DNA of 23,880 nt from Gnetum montanum (Eukaryota > Streptophyta > Gnetopsida > Gnetales > Gnetaceae): assembly GCA_015680685.1 (NCBI GenBank), contig MNCI01025089.1, positions 401,997 through 425,876 on the forward strand, in the 5' to 3' direction. The translations under genes were made by a program, and so were the position numbers. Shown here piece by piece: positions 18,811-23,880 of this stretch (positions are counted from its first letter, which is position 1; every line of letters starts with the position of its first letter). The notes under the pieces were generated by a model, which searched no databases, was not told the DNA's origin, and saw nothing but the letters and a program-made list of their open reading frames with translations.

Positions 18811-19050
18811 TGATGAGAGTAGTTACTCTAGTGGTTACTTTAGTAGTTACTCTAATTATTAGAGTGGTTACTCTAGCAGTTATTCTAATTATTAGAGTGG
18901 TTACTTTAGTAGTTATTCTAATTATTAGAGTGGTTACTCTAGTAGTCACTCTAGCAGTTCTAATTATTATAGTGGTTACTCTAGTGGTTACTTTAGCAGT
19001 TATTCTAATTATTAGACTGGTTATTATAATTATTAGAGTAGTTGCTCTCA
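18811..19050. repeat. 12/33-bp tandem array in U3 of element D
   Basis: The basic unit is about 12 bp (AGTGGTTACTCT / AGTAGTTACTCT) arranged in higher-order blocks of 33 bp ending TCTAATTATT, with later blocks of 42, 45 and 21 bp. ACTCTAAT-T-ATTAGAGT at 18849-18865 is a perfect dyad. Because the unit is a multiple of three and nearly self-complementary, both strands stay open for about 100 codons (18810-19124 plus, 18800-19102 minus), giving Val/Thr/Ile repeats that are not genes. Confidence 0.85.
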
Positions 19051-19054
19051 AGTC

Positions 19055-19062
19055 TATAAATA
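19055..19062 (+). promoter_or_regulatory. TATA box of element D LTR
   Basis: TATAAATA directly follows the tandem array and precedes a small GTGCC-AA-GGCAC dyad (19065-19076). Transcription would start near 19090. Confidence 0.55.
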
Positions 19063-19229
19063 TAGTGCCAAGGCACACAATTGGGGTGAAGTCTTTTAGC
19101 AATCAAGTAGTGAAACTCTTGTAGTCTATTTGAAAGTTAGAGTATTTTCTAAGTGCCTGCAGTAGGAGGTCTAAGTGCAGATGGATCTTTATTTGAGCAT
19201 TATGTACCTGAGCACACCCTGTGTATGAC

Positions 19230-19235
19230 AATAAA
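19230..19235 (+). promoter_or_regulatory. Poly(A) signal of element D LTR
   Basis: AATAAA in GACAATAAAGACAAGC about 170 bp after the TATA box, a plausible R-region end. TTGT/TTTTGTT-rich sequence follows. Confidence 0.45.
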
Positions 19236-19284
19236 GACAAGCTCTTTAATTCATCCTTGTAGCACTTGAGATTTGTTTTGTTAC

Positions 19285-19352
19285 GAATTTATTTTATTTT
19301 ATTTTCTTATGCATTTATTTTATTTTATATTTTATTTTATGCACTTTACATT
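19285..19352. repeat. (TTTTA)n microsatellite
   Basis: Two runs of TTTTA-type units, each ending in TTATGCA, lie in the probable U5 of element D. The frame over it (19266-19472) is low-complexity. Confidence 0.6.
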
Positions 19353-19436
19353 TCTATTATTAACATAACAATTCATTTTGATCAATTCAGAAAATCATTA
19401 AATTACATAAGCATGACCACTTCAAGCATGCTTGTA

Positions 19437-19478
19437 ACGCTTGGTAACCCAGTGACAATTAGCGTTTGGTAATCCCAG
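19437..19478 (+). other. Duplicated TTGGTAA motif, possible primer-binding region
   Basis: ACGCTTGGTAACCCAG (19437-19452) is repeated as AGCGTTTGGTAATCCCAG (19461-19478). A TGG start is expected for a tRNA primer-binding site next to a 5' LTR, but I cannot match either copy to a particular tRNA. Confidence 0.3.
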
Positions 19479-19689
19479 CATTGTTGAACTGGTTTAGGAT
19501 GTGTATGGCAAGTGAGAATGAATGCTAGTGTTAGGATTAGTTAGAACTTAGTTAATGAGTAGTTAAGTTAAATTAGTCACTTATTTACCTCTCTCTTTCC
19601 CTACTAGAATAGGACATAAAAACATAAAAGCTATAAAAATCATATGCCTCAAGCTTACTTAACCATACAATCATGACATACAGGTAAGT
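19479..19689 (+). other. Leader of element D
   Basis: Noncoding AT-rich sequence between the putative LTR and the first gag-like frame. CAG-GTAAGT at 19680-19688 resembles a splice donor, which could be chance. Confidence 0.35.
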
Positions 19690-21600
19690 TTGGGAAGACA
19701 ACGATCAANCACTGAACAGACAAGTATGTCTCCTTCTTTGTCTGAAACAAGAAACAATTGGCAGCGTAATACACATGATGTTGATCCACCAGTTCCTCAA
19801 CAAGTTCGAGTGGTATATATTCATCCCAATGAGTATATACCAAATTTCACCTTTATCCTCTATCAAGATGAACAACTGTGTTGGAGAGACTTAGAAGGTA
19901 ACGTAGTGTTACCTCTTGATCATTCAGTCCTAAGCATGATTCTTCATACTCTCACATGAATTGGCATGCCACACTTACATGCAGAATACATTGTGCAGGA
20001 CCATGACACAAGAAAATACCATTTCACAGAGGCACAACATCAAAGGGACTTGTAATAGGAGAGACATCATAAGTATTTGAAGGTTAAGTGGTTCCAAGAT
20101 GTCCCACATATCTTAAGCGAAAATGAGGGTGGTGAACCTACCTCAAGCAATCACCCACACAACCATGTTCCTCCCATTAACTTTGGCCAAGGGGTTGTGT
20201 ATCTGGACCTTGACTCCACTATTTATAACCTAGGTTCTAATACCCATGGGTACAAAGGATCCAAAAAGGGACACATAATCATGATAAAGGTGGGCATTTT
20301 GATCGCAATCACGATCGGGCATAAGACCATAGAAGAGAAGGTAGCAGACACCATCATGGTGATGGTTCTCCTTCTTCTTCATCTTCATCATATCCTTCAT
20401 CCTCTCCTTCAATATCCAGATGCGGTCATAGAGAAAAAGACCATGGAGATAAAGGTAGGCAAAGTGGAAGTCATAGACGAAATATCCAGGAAAGGGAACA
20501 AGGGCACTCTAGAGAGTCATGACATAGAAGAAGGGAGAGTAGGGAACAACGTAGGGATCATAGATGCCATGGATGAGATGATCACAATGAACCCCTCCTT
20601 GCTACTTGAAGTATGTTGGACATAACTGAGGCTATTAGAATTCCAACAAGACATTATAAAGATAGTAGGATTAGGAGATTAGATATGAACAACATCTCAC
20701 AATTTGAAGGGGGATACAACATTAATCCTTAGAATCATTTACAAGCATTCCATGATGCATGTTCCTTAAAAAACATAAAGAAAAAATGGCAAAAACTTAA
20801 GTTGTTCCCATGAATATTAGTTAAAGAAGAAAAAATCTAGTACTGGTCTTTAGAACCAGAATCCATTTGTAGGTGCAGTACTATGTTAGAACTATTTAAT
20901 TACAAGTACCAAACATATTCCCAAGTGTCTAACTTGCAAAAGAAAATCCAAGGCTAGAAATAAGGAGGATATGAACCCTTGAATGCTACCATGGGCCGAT
21001 ACTATACATTGTTACATCGTTTTCCTAGCCATGGTTATTCACAAAGGGATCAACTGCACCATCTCGTGGATGGGCTTAGGCATGAAATGGGAAGAACCCT
21101 TGGGACTTATGCCCAAGAAAGACTATCCAAGCTTAGGTCCCATCAAATTCAAAGACTATTGGAGCAAGTTACTAAGGAAGAAGGTGAGCAATGGAAGAGA
21201 GAAACTATGAAAGAGTATAACCAAGATCATTCCCTTCGGAAGAGGGGAGTAAGATTTTGTGAGGATGAAGAAGAGTCACCACTCAAATAGATGATGAATA
21301 GGAAAACTTTTCCTATACAAAAGATGACATCAGAAGTTTTGGCAAAGGTAGACCAAATGTGGGATTCCCTAGACAATAGATTTCAAACTATTCTTAAAAC
21401 AATAGAGAAGTCTAGAGAGCGAGGTAGTAAGAAAAGAAAAAAATAAAGAGGCTGAACATGCACATAGAAAGGGTAAGGGAAAAGTTTCCATCATTGAAGA
21501 GGTTGTGGATTTGAAAATAGAAAATGATAGTGGATGTGAAATATGTCAATATGAACATTCTAAGGGATGTTTCCCTATAATCTAACATCTGTAGGAGTTT
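19690..21600 (+). pseudogene. Broken gag of element D
   Basis: An N-terminal frame (19690-19956, with one unknown base at 19709) and a second at 20077-20250 have no domain I recognise. From 20280 to 21290 one frame runs about 337 codons with no frameshift, interrupted only by stops. It starts Arg/His/Ser-rich (HRREGSRHHHGDGSPSSSSS at 20328-20387), then carries the Retrotrans_gag core: DMNNISQFEGGYNI, HLQAFHDACSLKN, LEPESICRC, MLELFNYKYQTYSQVSNLQ, and TLLHRFPSHGYSQRDQLHHL ending near 21250. In another frame, CEICQYEHSKGC at 21535-21570 is a zinc-knuckle remnant, spaced CX2CX3HX3C instead of the usual CX2CX4HX4C. Gag forms the particle and binds the RNA template. Confidence 0.8.
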
Positions 21601-22005
21601 GGGGTGTATGCACTCAACCCACGATTAAACAAAAGGAAAACACCCTGAAGGTTACCTTATCCTCAAGGTAACCCAAAGAAGTTCCATCAACCCTTAACAT
21701 ATTATCCTAGTGGAACTCTAGCACCACTAATTAAGCAATATCAATAGTGGAAGCATCCACAATCATGGGGAATGCCACCACCAAGGCAATAGTATCCTTA
21801 CCAGCAACTTAACCTGTATGGATATTATGTGCAATAACCAATCTTCCCACGTGACTCTACTGGCCATGTCACTCTTCAACCTCACTACCAAGCGCACAAG
21901 TATTATGGAACTCCCTATTGTAGAGGTGATATTCCACAAGCATATCATCCTTCTCATCGAGCCACATCTCTTCCACCAATAGCTCCACTACTACCTACTC
22001 TCGCG
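21601..22005 (+). pseudogene. Pro/Gln/Tyr-rich linker of element D
   Basis: Between the zinc knuckle and the protease, frames rich in Pro, Gln, Tyr and His can be followed with interruptions (for example YYPSGTLAP, PQSWGMPPPRQ, YYGTPYCRGD, SLPPIAPLLP). This fits the low-complexity gag-pol linker of Athila-type elements. No domain is expected here. Confidence 0.5.
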
Positions 22006-22700
22006 ATGCAAGGTGAAATCCCTACCCTACTGCAACAACATAATGCCAAGAGGGCTGTTAACTCTCAACCTACTGATGGTTCCAACAACCACATGAACAA
22101 AAGACCTTTCTTTAGAACCAGTAGTCCAACCAAGCCCTTGCAATCACAAGTAGCTAATTCCTTAGATGCCTCAGTATCAATCAAAACTTTGGAGCCCCCT
22201 TCAACCCAATCATTTCACTCAATGCATATGGTCATGATAACAGATTTCATCACTGATTGGATGAAAGGTAGCCACCTTCCAAAGAAATTCTTTGATCCTG
22301 GGAGTCCTTTGATATACTTACAAATCACTAAAAATGTGTTGTGCAAGGCTCTTTTGAATTCAGGTTTTGGTGTTAACTTGATTTCTCAAGAAATGTATAA
22401 GGCCTAGAACTTGCCTCTATTGAGAAAGAGAAACATCCATTTAGATTTGATTGAAAAGTCCATCACTATCCCATTGGGATTGGTGGAAGACATTGTTAGC
22501 ACTGTTTGTGAGTGGTAGTACCCAGCTAACTTCCTAGTGATTCAAGTAAACAATGGTAAGGGGGTCTTCCCAATCATAATTGGAAGATCATGACTAAGCA
22601 CCAACAATGCACACCTAGGAATCCATGATCTTTTCCTAAAAATATCAAAGGAAAATACATTCGAAAAGATCAAGAAGAAGAAAGTTTCATGTATTACATG
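22006..22700 (+). pseudogene. Athila-type aspartic protease of element D
   Basis: PR would mature the gag-pol polyprotein. The first 133 codons are open (22006-22404), then the frame continues with in-frame stops. The active-site segment is ALLNSGFGVNLIS; the catalytic Asp is Asn (codon 22357-22359, AAT). Downstream come LPLLRKRNIHLDLIEKSITI, YPANFLVIQVNNGKGVFPII, then IGRS followed by a stop where the family has GRP and Trp or Phe, then LST, and a KKKVSCITC stretch. The order and family agree with the antisense fragment at 1969-2474, which shares several of the unusual residues. Confidence 0.85.
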
Positions 22701-22985
22701 CAGTGACACAAGGTGTAATTATGTGCAGAGGTCATGGTTTGTGCAAAGTTTAGCATTGCCTACATGCAATCAATGTGCACAAGTGATTAACATAAAAGGA
22801 TGCCTATGTGCAATAGCCACATGATAGGAAGACACAGTGACTAATAGCTTATCAGGAAATTAGAACACTCATATACATAGAACCAACTGAGGGTTTGACT
22901 TGTGCTTATATCGATAGCATAGACGGATTAGAGAAAGTCCATTGCCCCAAGTCTTAACCTTGAAAATATCAACATGGGGGAAGCT
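22701..22985 (+). pseudogene. Protease-RT spacer of element D
   Basis: The same frame as the protease continues with multiple stops. Cys-rich CNQCAQVINIKGCLC is visible at about 22765-22812, but no known domain was identified. It leads into the start of RT. Confidence 0.45.
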
Positions 22986-23880
22986 GGAAATCCCTGAGAA
23001 ATTTAAGCGGGAGCCCCTTGAGCTGAAAGCATTGCCCACCAGTATGGAATACATGTTCGTTAAAAATGGAAAACTGGTAATTATCAACACCAAGCTTGAT
23101 CCTCAATAGAAATAAGAACTACTGAAGGTAATAAATAAATGGTCAAAATCGTTTGCTTGGTTATATCTTGAATTAAGTAGAATAGATCCTAGGATATGCC
23201 AACATAGAATTTACATTGACCCCTCCATGAAGCCTCAAAGACAACCATAGAGGCAATTGAACCTAAGCTAAAGCAAGTAGTTAAGGAAGAAATCGAATAG
23301 CTTCTGAAGGTTGGGTTTATATACCCCATTGCTAATAGAAAACAGGTTAGCCCCTTAGTTATTGTGCCTAAAAAGGGAGGAAAATGAAGGGTGTACATAG
23401 ATTTTAGGCTACTAAATATGGTAACATTCAAAGACCACTTTCCATTGCCATTTGTCGACCAAGTCTTAGACACCATCATAGGGTATTTCTATTACAGTTT
23501 TCTGGATGGATATAGCGGATATAACCAAATACAAATAGCCCTAGAAGACCAAGCCAATATTACATTCACCAATTCATGGGGAACGTTTGCATACAAACAG
23601 ATGTCATTTGTCTTGTGTAATGCCCCTTCAACATTTCAACAACTAGTTATAAGCATATTCCAACAGTAGATAGCGAATGGCATGGAGGTCTTTATGAACA
23701 AATTCTCCACTTATAGAGAAAACTTTGATCAAGCCTTGGACTAGTTGGAGCAAGTATTAAAAGATGTGTAGAAACCAATTTGAGGCTCAACTGGCTGAAA
23801 AGCCATTTAATGGTCCAAGAAGGCATAGTACTAGGACATAAAATATCACACATAGGGATAGAGGTAGACCCCAAGAAAAT
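22986..23880 (+). pseudogene. Reverse transcriptase of element D, partial
   Basis: RT copies the element RNA into DNA. The leading segment LEIPEKFKREPLELKALPTS and EYMF, then WSKSFAWLYLELSRIDPRIC with HRIYIDPSMKP, match the N-terminal RT region of Athila-type pol. A one-base frameshift near 23265 moves the frame. After it come VVKEEIE, VGFIYPIANRK, SPLVIVPKKGGK, IDFRLLN, HFPLPFVDQVLD, the motif A segment FLDGYSGYNQI with the catalytic Asp intact (23505-23507), WGTFAYKQMSFVLCNAPSTF, and motif C. There the Asp-Asp pair of FMDDF reads FMNKF (23691-23705), so catalysis is lost. Stops at 23386-23388, 23667-23669 and later. The window ends in the sequence after motif C (LGHKISH). Confidence 0.9.

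Larger units (their letters stand above)
18811..19436 (+). repeat. Putative 5' LTR of element D
   Basis: Starts with TG at the point where element C homology stops. It carries a tandem U3 array, a TATA box, a poly(A) signal about 175 bp further on, and an AT-rich U5-like tail. The 3' end is a guess placed before a duplicated TTGGTAA motif that could be a primer-binding region. The matching 3' LTR is outside the window, so the boundaries are unverified. Confidence 0.5.
18811..23880 (+). mobile_element. Element D: Athila-like Ty3/gypsy retrotransposon, 3' truncated by window
   Basis: In order: a putative 5' LTR, a leader, gag with a Retrotrans_gag core, a degenerate zinc knuckle, a Pro/Gln/Tyr-rich linker, PR, and RT up to just after motif C. 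The gag core (LEPESIC, QTYSQVSN, HRFPSHGYSQ) and the spacing between PR and RT (an ALPTSMEYMF segment about 300 bp after the protease) are typical of Athila-type elements. RNase H, integrase and the 3' LTR lie outside. All frames are interrupted, so the copy is dead. Confidence 0.85.

Noticed and set aside
18800-19124. Overlapping ~100-codon open frames on both strands
   Set aside because: They are produced by a tandem repeat whose unit is a multiple of three and nearly self-complementary. The Val/Thr/Ile repeats are not a protein family.
20250-20625. Second half of the long open frame at 20077-20625
   Set aside because: From about 20280 the family-like Arg/Ser-rich gag frame is a different one. 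The Ile/Val/Met-rich translation in this frame is a shadow.
23391-23400. GTG as a start codon for the RT frame
   Set aside because: RT homology continues upstream without break in pattern beyond a stop. It is an internal part of pol, not a separate gene.
1-23880. A previously undescribed defence, biosynthetic or regulatory gene system
   Set aside because: No host-type or non-retroelement coding region can be supported. The unusual structure is in the retrotransposons and their repeats.

Overview
This window looks like a piece of a large, repeat-rich plant nuclear genome. It is strongly AT-rich, CG dinucleotides are rare, and every recognisable coding remnant belongs to a Ty3/gypsy LTR retrotransposon. 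I found no intact host gene, tRNA, rRNA or bacterial-type gene. A gymnosperm host would fit the age and density of the decayed LTR elements, but this is inference. All recognisable proteins are broken by in-frame stops or frameshifts, so nothing here is likely to encode a functional protein.

Layout: (1) 1-1968 is AT-rich sequence without a recognisable gene. (2) 1969-2474 is a minus-strand fragment of an Athila-type aspartic protease (PR). (3) 2475-16136 is one old, roughly 13.7 kb Tat/Ogre-like element on the plus strand, called element A. It has a 5' LTR (2475-3806), a leader and broken gag (4382-5640), an unexplained AT-rich insert (5685-7050), a gag tail with a degenerate zinc-knuckle-like motif (7415-7560), a proline-rich linker, a PR (8403-8740), a long noncoding block of tandem repeats (9143-13360), the last part of an integrase (13370-13637), a 3' untranslated region, a polypurine tract, and a 3' LTR (14781-16136). 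The two LTRs share poly(A) signals, TATA boxes and an upstream palindrome. Reverse transcriptase, RNase H and most of integrase are absent, so A looks like a non-autonomous derivative whose pol core was replaced by tandem repeats.

(4) About 16270-18810 is the 5' LTR, leader and gag start of a second, diverged relative (element C). Its LTR carries C-rich minisatellites. (5) At about 18811 the homology between C and A stops and a third element begins. Element D is an Athila-like element whose U3 is a 12/33-bp tandem array. It is followed by a TATA box, a poly(A) signal, gag, a degenerate zinc knuckle, PR and the first part of reverse transcriptase (RT), which runs off the window. D therefore appears nested inside C.

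The most interesting points are: the 193-bp dyad-bearing array that occupies the place of pol in element A; non-consensus, inactivating-type changes shared by the antisense protease fragment and the protease of D; a promoter-proximal palindrome kept in three LTRs with a covarying outer base pair; and LTR or U3 regions that have repeatedly gained minisatellites. I found no sign of a defence, CRISPR or biosynthetic system.
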